Part shown: one piece after another, positions 1-9,728 of the stretch
Position numbering within the stretch: position 1 is the first letter of the stretch
How the letters are laid out: the number at the start of each line of letters is the position of its first letter
Origin: Acanthamoeba lenticulata
Taxonomy: Eukaryota; Discosea; Longamoebia; Acanthamoebidae
Assembly: GCA_002179805.1 (NCBI GenBank)
Contig: NAVB01000013.1
Coordinates: 1 to 17,968 of the forward strand
Direction of reading: 5' to 3'
Length of the DNA: 17,968 nucleotides
Notes under the pieces: generated by a model
Databases searched by the model: none
Seen by the model: the letters and a program-made list of their open reading frames with translations, nothing else
What the model was told of the DNA's origin: nothing
Made by a program: the position numbers and the translations under genes

Positions 1-22
1 TTGCTTATATTTCAAATTGTAG

Positions 23-415
23 GGCACCGTGCCGGCTGAGGTGCTCGCGGCGCTGGACAAGGCCATGGACGCCTACATCGGCACCAAGCGGGCCCAGCAG
101 GAGCGGCTCGAGGAGATGCGGCGGCTGGAGGAGGCCACGCAGGGAGGCAAGCGCACGGTGCAGAGCGTGCAGGCCCAGAACAAGATCAAGGAGCTCGAGG
201 GCCAGGAGTTTGCGCAGAAGTTTGCCGAGATGCGCGCCCTCAAGGCCAAGAAGGAGGCCGAGCTCGCCGTGGCCAACGCGCCCAAGGTGGATCCCTACGA
301 GGAGGAGCAGCGCCGCCTGGCCGAGGAGCAGCGCCAGAAGGAAGAGGCCGAGCGCAAGGCCAAGGAGGAGTCCCGCAACCGCCTCAAGAACCGCGCCGCC
401 ATGTTCGGCAACTGA
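23..415 (+). CDS. 3' terminal exon of a charged coiled-coil protein (partial)
   Basis: The first 22 bases read as the end of an AT-rich intron closing with TAG, and the open frame starts directly after it and runs to a TGA at 413-415. The visible 130 residues are dominated by Glu, Lys, Arg, Gln and Ala with heptad-like spacing, so a long alpha-helical coiled coil is likely. The C-terminus is a short basic stretch ending in RAAMFGN. No signal peptide, membrane segment or catalytic motif is visible. The gene enters from the left and its 5' exons are outside the window, so I do not recognise the family; cytoskeletal or scaffolding proteins often end this way, but that is only a guess. It converges on copy 1 of the surface-protein family with 140 bases between the stop codons. 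Confidence 0.75.
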   Translation, partial: GTVPAEVLAALDKAMDAYIGTKRAQQERLEEMRRLEEATQGGKRTVQSVQAQNKIKELEGQEFAQKFAEMRALKAKKEAELAVANAPKVDPYEEEQRRLAEEQRQKEEAERKAKEESRNRLKNRAAMFGN

Positions 416-555
416 TGTACTTGAATTAAATGTCTTGTCTAGATTTTTTTTTAATTACAAAAAGAAATTGAATGACAATAATGAAATGAGACTTGCATTT
501 TACAAATATGAAAATTAAATACAAATAAATAAATAAATAATAAATATGTGTGGAC
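416..555. terminator. AT-rich convergent intergenic region with likely poly(A) signal
   Basis: The 140 bases between two convergent stop codons are very AT-rich and contain an AAAT-type simple repeat at about 521-545. An AATAAA lies at 524-529 on the plus strand, 109 bases after the stop of the coiled-coil gene, and could serve as its polyadenylation signal. On the minus strand the same tract reads as TTTATT repeats and has no clear AATAAA for the opposing gene. Confidence 0.4.
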
Positions 556-3424
556 TCAAGTGCGGTCGGTGACGGAGAAGTTGATCATGTCGCTGTGCTG
601 CCGCGTGCGGTTGGTCTGCCGCTTGCGGTAGAGCACCCAGGCGAGGAAGCCCACGCCAAAGACCAGGACGACGAGCAGCGCCACACCCACCAGCACGGGC
701 ACGAGCACCTTGACCAGGACGTCGTCGCTGCCTCCCGAGTCCGTGGCACCGAGAAGGATGCCAAACTGGGGGTCGTAATACGCCGAGCCAAAGGCGCCAT
801 CGAACTGGAGGGTCAGCGTGAGCTTCTTCTTGCTCGTTCCGTCATCGCTGCTGTTGGACGTCGACTCGTTGAACGAGTAGGAAAATGTCAGGGCCGAGCT
901 GTTGGAGTCAAACACGGCGAAGGTGGGCAGCTCCATGTTCATCGAGTAGTTCTCGCCCATGAACTCGTGCGCCGCCATGTAGGTCTCGTCGGCACCGGCC
1001 GTGCGCAGGCCGCCGGCCTCGCTCATGGTCAAGCTCATCTCCACCGTCACGCGGCGCGAGTTCACGTCGTACCCGAGGGGCACCTCGCTGTCAAACTGAT
1101 CGATGTGCGACAAGCTGACCGAGATCTTGGTGTGGTCCTGCGGCACGTCGATGGTGCGGTTGCCGAACAAGACCGAGCGCGCGCCGTCAAACAGGCACTG
1201 CTCGAGCACGAAGCCGGCCCCGTTGTCGAGCACGGTTTCGTAGGTGAGGCAGAACTGGGCGTCGTCGGACGAGTTGGTGCTGCGCGAGCGCGTGAAGTCG
1301 GTGCCGTTGATGGGCAGGCGGAAGAGTGTCTCGCGGGCTTGGCTGGTCGAATTGAAGTAGGAGATCGAGATGGCCTCGTACTCCAACTTCATTGACGTGT
1401 TCTGCCATTGGCCCGAAAGGTTTAAATACAAATTAATTAACAATACATTTATAAAAACTTAATATAAAGATTAAGTTGAAAAAAAGAAATAAGATAGACC
1501 AATGGGCGTTGGGTCATCGTACGGTGGAAACCACTGAATCGGTCGAGACGGCAGAGAGCGTGAACGCGGGCGACGTGCCCGAGAAGTCCACACGGGCGCC
1601 CGTGGAGTTCATCTGGTTCCAGCTTTCGCATGTCTGCACGCGTGGTGCACCGGAAGAAGACGTGTTGGGCGCGGAGCTCATACAAAAAAGGCTTGGCGAC
1701 GCACGTACCTCGTTTGTGGCGATGCCAAACGGGACGCCATTGCAGTCTACGCAGTCGGCCGGCCCGGTTTGGCACTGGCTGCACTTGTTGAGGCCCCGCG
1801 GGCAATACGTGGGATAGCCTGTCCATGTGCGTGCGTTAAAAGAAGTGATACGACATAGTCATAGCGTGACTCCCTCCCCCAATCAGCCCGTGAGTAATAG
1901 GCAATCCAAGCTCACCTTTGACCTGGCTGGTGGCGTTGGAGCACACGTTGGGCGCTTTGAACAGGCCAAGTCCGTTGCAGCCAGCCTCACAGGCCGCGTC
2001 GACGTAGCGAATGGGTTGAAACAACACCCACGTCCAGCCGTTCCTACGTGTGCGCGAGTCAGTCATCTGGAGAGAGAGACAGAATACGACCATGGGACCG
2101 TTGCGGTCATCATCACGTACTTGAAGATGGACGAGGTCTGGGCGTCGATGGAGCCGCCTCGGTTGCACAACAAGCCGTACTGCTGCTGCGCCCACATCTT
2201 GGATGACACCACCTGTGCCACACAGCCGGTGGCCGACAGCCCGCCGCCTGAGAATAACAACAACAAGAAGCAGAAGCAGAACTCGACATGTCAGTGTTGA
2301 TGAGAGAACGAAGGAGGGCTTTGGGGGGGGGGCGCCAACCCAGGTTGTAGGAAATGGTGGAGCGTGACAAAGTGAAGTTGGCGCCCGCCTGGCAGGCGTT
2401 GAGGTCGATGATCGGCTTCGATAGTGCGTTGGCGTTGAGCGTGAACGTGGAGTCGCTCACGAAAGACGCCGCTTGGAGGCCCGTGAAATACATCCTGGCG
2501 CCCAAGTTGAGCATCGCCGACGAGGCCGTCATGCCCAAGCTCCCGCCCGACACAGAGATCAGCGGCGTGGCGCTCCCCAACGCGCCGTTGAGCGTGAAGA
2601 TGGTCCGCGCGATGGTCAACGCGCTGTTGATGCTCTTGACTGCGTGGGCCGCGCTGCCTTGGTTGTTGGTGAAGCTCGAGTCGGTGATGGCCACCGAGCC
2701 GCAAGAGCTGAAGAGGGTGGCCTGCGTGACCGAGCGGACGTTGGAGAAGGAGCATCGGGTGATGAGCACGCTGCTGGCGCTGGTCACGCTCAGGGCCGAC
2801 CCGCCAGGCGGGCTGTTGGTGAACTTGACGTTGGTCATGTTGAGGAGCTGCGCGCCTCCGGCCACGGCTACCTGCGTCTGCATCCCGAATTTGATGCCTG
2901 TTTGCACCAAACGTGTCAAATTGGTGGTTCATATGGAACAAGAAGAAGAAGTAGATGGCAAAAGTAAGACCTTGGAAAACAAGCCGGCCGGTCGTGGTAA
3001 AAGAGATGGTCAGCCACGAAACCACAGCCTGGTTGGTCTTGAAGGTGACGGTCACATTAGTCGCCAGCGTACAGCCGAAGGACAGAGCCGCTGGGCCGAA
3101 ACAAAAAAATAACGGACAAGGGTGTGAGCAATATCAGGGAAAACATCAATGGGGCATTCGGCAGACGATCGGCCGTACTCGGGAGGAAGGGGTTCGAGGC
3201 GTAGGAGGCTTGAGCCAAGGTAATGCTGTTTTCGGTATCTCTTGAGCTCTTGAGCTGGCGGCAGACGTCGGCAAAGTTGTTGCTCTTGAGCGACAAATCT
3301 TGAGGGAGAGAAGGTGAGACTACGCGTACAAGAGGAAGAAGGGGCACGAACCCAGGGTGGATGCAAGCGGAATAGCCACAAAAACAACGAGGCACACCAA
3401 CACTAGCTCACGGAGTGTTGCCAT
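556..3424 (-). CDS. Beta-helix type I membrane protein, family copy 1 (nine exons)
   Basis: Spliced exons on the minus strand: 3424-3352, 3298-3179, 3090-2971, 2897-2340, 2247-2121, 2043-1916, 1818-1709, 1633-1523 and 1401-556. They sum to 2193 nt, an unbroken 730-aa frame with GT..AG introns. The protein starts with a hydrophobic signal peptide (about 1-22). Residues about 105-290 form a beta-helix-like region with repeated FxxN-style turns (SFTNN, FTLNG, FTLNAN, ISYNLG) resembling PMP-type repeats. Residues about 376-412 hold a Cys module (C-x6-C-x2-C-x6-C-x2-C). A C-terminal ectodomain (450-680, many N-x-S/T sites) leads to a transmembrane helix at about 681-706 and a 24-residue basic tail. 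Role inferred: cell-surface adhesion or recognition; no enzyme motif is seen. The start is set by the signal peptide and by the match to copy 4. From base 1228 leftwards the gene is identical to copy 5 and unlike copies 2-4, so it looks mosaic. Confidence 0.82.
988..1228 (-). repeat. 241-bp inverted exact repeat, left arm (within copy 1)
   Basis: The reverse complement of this stretch matches 17728-17968 at every one of 241 positions, checked row by row. It lies in the last exon of copy 1, covering the segment from DNGAGFVLEQ to the RTAGAD residues. Just beyond 1228 the two genes differ at many positions. The other end of the match is hidden because the right arm runs off the window. Confidence 0.95.
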
Positions 3425-3745
3425 CTCTTCAGAAAGTGGTTTGTGGTCAGGTCAGGTCGTCACTGACGACAAAGCCGAAGCTTGGTGTATGGACGAATTG
3501 CATTCCGATCAAACCAGAAAACGGCATCGATTATCGTTGGTTGCAGTTTTGATTCGTCAATTAATTAATATCGAAACCAGGTGGTGAACAGGCTACTTCA
3601 AGGAAATCTCGCATACCATACATTAATGGCGTTGATTAGGACTTGAGTGAGATAAACGAACTGTGCGCTTTTCGCCTTTTGTGCCCTTTCTCTTTCCTGC
3701 CCTGAGCCGCAGCAGCCCCAACTGAAAAAATGTGATGCCTGGTGT
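3425..3745. repeat. Duplicated 5' flank of a family gene (partner of about 12878-13205)
   Basis: The sequence upstream of copy 1 can be aligned with that upstream of copy 4. Shared blocks include GGTCAGGTC, GAATTGCATCC/GAATTGCATTCC, AACCAGAAAA, TGGTTGCAGTT, GAAATCTCGCATACCA and TTAGGACTTGAG, in the same order. At the far end the similarity enters the 3' coding end of the ankyrin gene in the copy-4 context and its broken remnant here. The duplicated unit therefore contained a family gene, its upstream flank and the neighbouring gene's 3' end. No equivalent is seen upstream of copy 3. Confidence 0.75.
3605..3745 (-). pseudogene. Remnant of the 3' end of the ankyrin-pseudoGTPase gene
   Basis: On the minus strand the frame ending in TAA at 3638-3636 closes with KAHSSFISLKS, matching the RRSGFVSLKS terminus of the ankyrin-pseudoGTPase gene at 13089. 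The bases around the stop and the downstream GAAATCTCGCATACCA block also match. Upstream the likeness fades within about 100 bases, after a shared TGTGATGCC, and no ankyrin or GTPase coding sequence follows. It is a non-functional by-product of duplication of the unit that carries copy 1. The remaining stretch 3746-3829 up to the copy 2 stop has no gene that I can see. Confidence 0.7.
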
Positions 3746-3829
3746 GAACATGGACCAAACACCTTGAACACCTTGGACTAGATTTTTTACATTTACACCC
3801 TATCCGTTCACGCAAACACGTGAAGAAAC

Positions 3830-4468
3830 TCACAGAGCATTATTGTCATCTAGCTCTGGCTCAGAGCCAAAAAAGATGCTGTGATGCGCCGAGGGCTCTG
3901 CTGTGTGCCTCCGCCAAAGCACCCAGGCGAGGAAGGCCACGCTAAAGACCACCACCACGAGCAACGCCACGCCCACCAGCACCGGCACGAGGATTTTGAT
4001 CAAGAGGCTCGTGTCGCTGCCATCGTCGCCGCCGCTTGCGTCGCGGCCGAGGAGGAGGCCGAACTGCGGGTCGTAGAAGACCGAGTCAAACGCGCCGTCG
4101 AACGCGAGCACCAGCGCAAACGTCTTGCTCGTCCCATTGTTGTCACTGTTGCTGTTGTTGGCTGGTAGTGAATTGAACGATGACGAGTTGAAGGAGTAGG
4201 AAAAGGCCGGGGCCGAGTCGTTGGTGCTGAACAGGGCAAAGGTGGGCAGCTCCATCCTCATCGAGTAGCTCTCGCGTGCCTCCATGAAGCCCGCGTCCTC
4301 GCTCGCGCTTGACGAGACCTGCCGCAGGACGCCCGCCTGGCTCATGGTGAGGCGCATCTCTACCTCCACGCGACGCGAGGTGGGGTCGAGCTCGGTCATG
4401 TTGTCAAAGCCCATCATGTTGGACAGGCTCAGGCTGATCTTGATGTAGTCCTGCGGCACGTCGATGGT
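3830..4468 (-). pseudogene. Family copy 2: C-terminal fragment only
   Basis: This 213-codon open stretch is the C-terminal two thirds of the last exon of the family. It holds LTIDVPQDY, the AFDGAFDSVFYDPQFGLLLG block, a transmembrane helix (ILVPVLVGVALLVVVVFSVAFLAWVL) and a tail ending in DDNNAL before TGA. It is very close to copies 3 and 4. Homology stops abruptly at about 4468: there copies 1, 3 and 4 continue with the codons for GNR/GNL, while this copy runs into unrelated sequence that reads as coding on the opposite strand. Exons 1-8, the signal peptide and the beta-helix are absent, so it cannot make the family protein on its own. Frame within the fragment is intact, which suggests the truncation is not very old. 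Confidence 0.85.
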
Positions 4469-6644
4469 GAGCCCTATGTGCTTCAAAACACGACGATCAC
4501 CTTCGGCGCGTTGACCCCGGCAGGTCGCGGCTCCGTGGGCCTCAGCGCACGCGACTCCAACGCCTTTGCCTCGCCCTTCCGCGGTCTCGGCCTCCTGCCT
4601 GAGTCGAGCCAGCTGCCGGCCTTCTGGCGCATCACGCCTGCCGGCATGGACAACGTGTCGGCACTGGACCTTTCCATCGGGTCTTGTGGCCGAAGGCATC
4701 AACGCCACCACACCGGCGCCCTCGGCTGCCGGCGATGCAGCCAACCTCAACAGGACGAGCTTGAGCTACACGTTCGTCATCGAGGCCTTCACCAAGGACA
4801 ACAGGGCCTTCAAGCCGGCCTACCTCATCAAGATCGACAAGAAGGCCGCCAACCTGGGCACCTTCGACTCGACAAACCCGTCGTGGCTGCTCCTGGGCAG
4901 GACGGTGGGCCCGAGCACGCTGGCCATCAGCACGATCTACCTCTCGACGGGCATCGACCGCACGGCCGTGGTGACCAACCTCGGCAATCTGCACTTCCCC
5001 AACACAGTCATTTTCCGTCACGCCGACCCGAGCAGGCCGGGCGGCATCCTCAACCTGGCCTTCTCCAACTGCTCCAACATCCTCGTGACGGGCATCACCT
5101 TCGTGGGCAACCTCAAGGCCGTCAGCAACATGCCGGCCCTCGTGGCCTTCAATGGCGGATCGACCAACATGGCCGTGCGCTTCTGCAACGCCACCTTCAC
5201 GCACGAAATGGCAACTGTGGTCGTAGTATTCGCGCAGTTCGGCGGATGCACCAACTGCGAGGGCCAGCGACATCAACGCCTTCGGCCTCAACACCGGCGT
5301 GCGCGACGTCCAGAACCAGCAGAACATCAACATCACAGTGGCACGGTCCAGGATGAGGCAGTACTACAACAGCAACGCCATCTGGATCGGCAACGCCGTC
5401 AACATGACCATCACGGACTGCGTCACCATGGCTGCCATGCGCTACACCGGCGACCACGTGGACCACATCCAGGTGGCCGACGGCGCATCCCCACAAGGCC
5501 TCAAGGTGATCCGGCACCAGATGTACAAGGCCGAGGGCAATGCTGCCGCGCAAGGATTCTTCGGCGGGTCGCCAGGCATCTATCAGGGCTACATCGACGA
5601 CGGCTCGGGCTCTGGATACACGGGCAAGGAGGGCAACGTGCTCACCATCACCGGCATCGTCAGCCAGAGGCCGCTCGTGCGGTACACCTGGCTGCGTGGC
5701 TTCAACTTCACCCAACTGATCCAGGTGACCAGCACCCCGGCATCGGGCGTCGTCGGCAAGTACACAATCGACAAGAAGGTCAAGGCGCCTCCAGGCATCA
5801 TCCACACTGCGCCCTTCACGGACCTCTCGCTCAACGGCGTGGTCTACACGGGCTTCATGCACAACGTGATTACGCTTCGTGGAGTGGGCGGGCGCGCGAG
5901 CGTCAAGGCCTGCACGGCGAGCTTCGTCAACACCAACACGGCCGAGGCGCAGTGGACCTACTTCACGGGCACCCTGGTTGGGTCCAACCTCATGGTGACC
6001 AAGTTCCAGTCGGGCCCGCCCATGACCACCTTTGTTGTCGAGATGGCCAACGGCACCAAGCTCAACGGGACTGGCCGGGCCTTGATCACGTCCGGCGGGA
6101 ACGGAACCGGAGCGGAAGGGTTCTACAAGGTCGAGGGCACCGGCTACAACTACCCGACGCCGATCGCCCTTCGTGGCGCATCCGACTTGCCAGTCCAGCC
6201 CAACCAAGGGCTGCGATCTGAATGGCGTGGACCTTCCATCGCTGTATCCCGCGCAGACGACCATCTCGAGCCTCTACATGTGGTCGTCAAGATGGCGCTC
6301 AACAACCAGCCCGGTTTCCGCAACTACATGGCCGCAGGCAGCGGCGCCAAGCCAGCCACGGTCACGGTCGACTCGGCGAGCACGGTGTGGAACGGCGCCA
6401 ACAGCACGGTGGTCAGCATGTGCTTTGCCCAGGGCGACCCTCAGCTGGGTCCGCAGGGACTGGAACTGATCACGTCAGCATGTGGGAGGCCATGAGCTTC
6501 AGCGAGGCGGTTGCGCGCAACGTGAAATCGCTGACGCCGCGCGTGGGTGGACCGCTCACGTTGGGCACACAAGACTTTGGGGCCTTCACGCGCAACGACC
6601 TGTGGAACGACGGCAGTGGCAAGCGGCCCTATGAGTGGCCATGA
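4469..6644 (+). pseudogene. Intronless beta-helix-like coding relic with five single-base frame changes
   Basis: High-GC3 coding sequence runs on the plus strand for about 2.2 kb without introns, but the frame changes at GGG 4679-4681, GGG 5261-5263, GGG 6208-6210, GG 6282-6283 and G 6468. Each is explained by one G gained or lost. It ends at a TGA (6642-6644) after GKRPYEWP. The start is missing: the open frame continues into the junction with copy 2, so the product is N-terminally truncated. The translation has many short beta-strand and turn stretches (for example NCSNILVTGITFVGN, NAVNMTITDC) typical of right-handed parallel beta-helix (pectin-lyase fold) proteins, plus Asn-Gly and Asn-Thr turns. 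There is no transmembrane helix and no likeness to the surface family's Cys module. I do not recognise the family. The lack of introns sets it apart from every neighbour and suggests acquisition (viral or bacterial) or retrocopying; sequence errors at G runs are an alternative for the frame changes. Confidence 0.7.
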
Positions 6645-6773
6645 AGCCTTTTCGAAACCATTGTATTGCCCCGTGGGTGGAAAACATGTATTCTATCGCC
6701 AAATGACCAAAAAAAAAGTTCTTCTTTCTTATTGTTGTGCTTTTTGTTGTGTGCGACCTCGCCAGATGGTACA
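6645..6773. other. Intergenic gap between the beta-helix relic and copy 3
   Basis: This 129-base stretch is AT-richer than the exons and contains a run of nine A (about 6709-6717, with one A-tract and T-rich partner downstream). It holds the 3' flanks of two convergent coding stretches. I see no gene, tRNA or clear polyadenylation hexamer here. Confidence 0.4.
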
Positions 6774-9728
6774 TCAAAGAGCATCATTGTCCTCTTGGCT
6801 TGATGTCCCCAAGTTGACAATGATGCTGTGCGACGCGTCCACTGCTATGTGCTTCCGCCAGAGCACCCAGGCAAGGAAGGCCACGCCAAAGACCACGACT
6901 ACAAGCAGAGCGACACCCACCAGCACCGGCACGAGCACCTTGACCAGGAGGCTCGTATCGTCGCCGCTCCCGTCGCCGCTCGAGTCTCGCCCGAGGAGGA
7001 GGCCGAACTGCGGGTCGTAGTAGACCGAGTCAAAGGCGCCATCAAACGCGAGCACCAGCGCAAACGTCTTGCTCGTCTCTTCGTTGTTGTTGCTTCGGTT
7101 GGCATAAGACGGCGTGAAAGAGTAGGAAAAGGCCAGGGCCGAGTCGTTGGTGTTGAACAGGGCGAACGTGGGCAGCTCCATCCTCATCGAGTAGCTCTCG
7201 CCCACGAACTTGTGCGCTTCCAAGAAGCTTGCCTCCCTGGACCTGCCGCAGGGTGCCGGCCTCGCTCATGGTCAAGCGCATCTCCACCGCCACCAGACGC
7301 GAGCCGGGCTCGAGCTCGGTCATGTTGGCGGCGACGTTGTCAAAGACCATCATGTTGGATAGGCTCAGGCTGATCTTGGTGTAGTCCGGCGGCACGTCGA
7401 TGGTGCGATTGCCAAACGCCACCGCACCGGCGCGCGCCGTCAAACAGGCACTGCTCGAGCACGAAGCCGGCCCCGTTGTCGAGCACGGTCTCGTAGGTGA
7501 GACAGATGCGGCCGTCGGCCGATGTGTTGGCGCTGCGCGAGCGCGTGAAGTTGCTCCTGTCGACAGGGAAGCGGAAGATTTCTTCACGGGCTTGGCTGTC
7601 ATTGGACGCAAATTTCCACGAAAAAGAAAAGAGAATAAAAATTTTGGTGGCGGTTCAGGGCAGGTGGTCGTGCAGCGGCAGCCGTACAGTAACAACGACC
7701 GAGTTCGACGAAGGGTCCCTCTCAACCGCATAGAGCGTGCTTGCAGGCGATGTGCCCGAGAAGTCAACCTGAGCCCCGTTGGACTGCATCTGATTCATGC
7801 TTGCGCACGTCTGTGGTAGATCGATACTCAGCAGTGATGAGACAGTCGAGACAAGACACAAGGAAACGAAGCAAACATGATCGCTAGATCCAGTTTCGTT
7901 GGTCCCTGGACGCGGCGTTCGTACCTGGTTTGAGGCGGTGCCAAAGGGGACGCCGTTGCAGTCGGCGCAGTTGGCGGTCGCGGCTGCTTGGCACTGGCTG
8001 CATTGGTTAAGGCCCAGTGGGCAATAAACCGGAAAGCCTGCGCGCATGTGCACATGTGCGTTGAGTGGCGAGCTGCAGCAGAGTTTGTTGAGGGCGAGAG
8101 ATGCTGCCCACAAGAAGAGGTACCATTCACCATTTCGGTAGGGTCCGCGCACGCGTTTGGCAATCCGTAAAGGCTCAGCCGGTTACAACCTGCGTTCGGC
8201 CATGCCGTCAAGATCTCACACCAGAATCGGGGCAGGGGAAAGTTTCGGTGCGCACCGGGGTTGCAGGCAGCGTCCGCGTAGAGCGCTGGAGTGTAGTCGC
8301 CCGTGTCGCCGTTTCTGCACGCGTGCTCATGAGTCATTCGCCTCTTGCCTTAACAAGATGAACGATGATGGGCGCAGCGTACTTGAAGATGGACGAGGTC
8401 GGGGCGTCAATGGTGCCTCCGTTGTTGCACAAGACACCAAACCGCTGCTGCGCCCACATCTTGGACCACATCACTTGCGCCGTGCAGTTGGACACCGCCA
8501 GCGCACCGCCTGAAGATCGAGATACATTGGCCGTGGTCAGCACTCAATGAAGGGAGGACATCATCATCCGTCTCACAAGGGCCACTGACCGCCGTTATAA
8601 GAGATGGTGGAGCCCGACAGCGTGAAGTTCACGCCCTGCGGACAATTGTTGACCTCGACGATGGATCTCGCATCAGGGTTGGAGTTGTACGTGAGCGAGG
8701 AGTCTTGCACGGAAGATGGCCCCGTGAGGTTGGACAGGCGGATCGTAGAGGCCTTGTTGAGCGCCACCTCTGAATCCGTCATGACGAAGCTCCCGCCCGA
8801 GACGTCGAGGAGCGGGAGGGAACTGCTGTACGCGCCGTTGTCCGTAAAGGTGGACCGGGTGATGGTCAAGCTGCTGTTGGCGCTCCTCAGCGCGTGGGCC
8901 AGGCCGCCCAGGTTGCGGGCGAAGCGCGAGTCGGCGATGGTCACCGACCCGCACGAACGCAAGACCACAGCTGCCTGAAAGGCGACGTTGCGGTCGGAAA
9001 AGGAGCATCGGCTGACGAGCACGCTGCTGGACCCGGTCACGCCCAGAGCCGCCGCTGGCGGCTCATAGTACATCGGCATCTGGTACGAGGTGAAATGGAC
9101 GTTTGACATGTTGAGCTGTGCGGCTTTGTTCACCGTCACTTGCGTGCGCGTCCCAAACGTGATGTCTGTCATCCTCTGCACGTCAGTTCCAAGAGAAAGA
9201 TCGCTCGGAGGGGAGAAGAAGTAGGAAGAAGAGTCAAACAAACCTTGGAACACAAGCCGGCCGGGGGTGGTAAAGGTGACGTTCAGCCACGACACCTCCG
9301 CCAGGTTGGTTTTGAATGTAAATGTCACGTTGCGTGACAGCGTACAGGTGAAATCGCCAGCACCTGCAATGCCAACCACAACCAACAAACCGAGGTGTCA
9401 GAGAGGCTTTGGGCTCGGGCGCAAGAGCAGGGCATGGAGGCTAGATCATTACTGTGAAAGTACTCAAACCCACGCATATACGAGCTTTGCACCAAGTTGA
9501 TGGTGTTTTCAGCATCAGTAGACCGCTGAAGGTCGGTGCAGAGGGCGCTTAACAAGTTGTCGTCTTTAAGCTCAAAATCTAGATGATCAAGAACTGGTGA
9601 ACCGCCTATCAAACAAAAAGAGAAGAGCGTGTGTGTGTGTATGTGGCAAACGAACCCTTAGAGAGCGATACCGCAATGCTCGCAAACACTAGAAGCCACA
9701 CTAACATCACCTCTCGAGTTGGCGCCAT
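6774..9728 (-). pseudogene. Family copy 3: full-length layout but damaged last exon
   Basis: Exons on the minus strand: 9728-9656, 9605-9453, 9363-9244, 9165-8590, 8509-8383, 8314-8256, 8189-8124, 8037-7925, 7810-7688, then the last exon from 7595 to the TGA at 6776-6774. Up to 7688 the frame is intact for 470 codons: signal peptide, beta-helix region with FxxN-like turns, and the Cys module (GFPVYCP onwards). The last exon is broken. Its first 59 bases (relative to copy 4) are missing, so splicing at the remaining acceptor gives a TGA within four codons; there is a net +4 insertion at about 7421-7431; and a further frame change follows at about 7225-7240. The later transmembrane helix and the tail ending in QEDNDAL are still readable. 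A truncated secreted form (about 470 aa, no anchor) could still be made. A 66-nt intron splits the exon that is single in copies 1 and 4. Confidence 0.8.
8190..8255 (-). other. 66-nt intron in copy 3 that keeps frame if unspliced
   Basis: On the minus strand it starts GTGCGC and ends GCAG. Removing it joins AACNPG to CNRLSLYG, which aligns with the AACEAGCNGLGLF of copies 1 and 4, where no intron exists. Copy 5 has an intron at the same codon and phase (16915-17003). The length is a multiple of three with no stop, so retention would insert 22 residues. Confidence 0.7.

Noticed and set aside
550..1395. Long plus-strand open frame (281 codons) opposite the last exon of copy 1, and similar ones opposite copies 2-4 and in the relic region
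   Set aside because: They are antisense shadows of high-GC3 exons: rich in His, Arg, Val and Ala, they mirror the real frame and recur only where paralogous exons do.
5215..5285. An intron explaining the frame change at 5261 in the plus-strand relic
   Set aside because: The coding frame reads well up to within a few bases on both sides of the GGG, leaving no room for a GT..AG intron.
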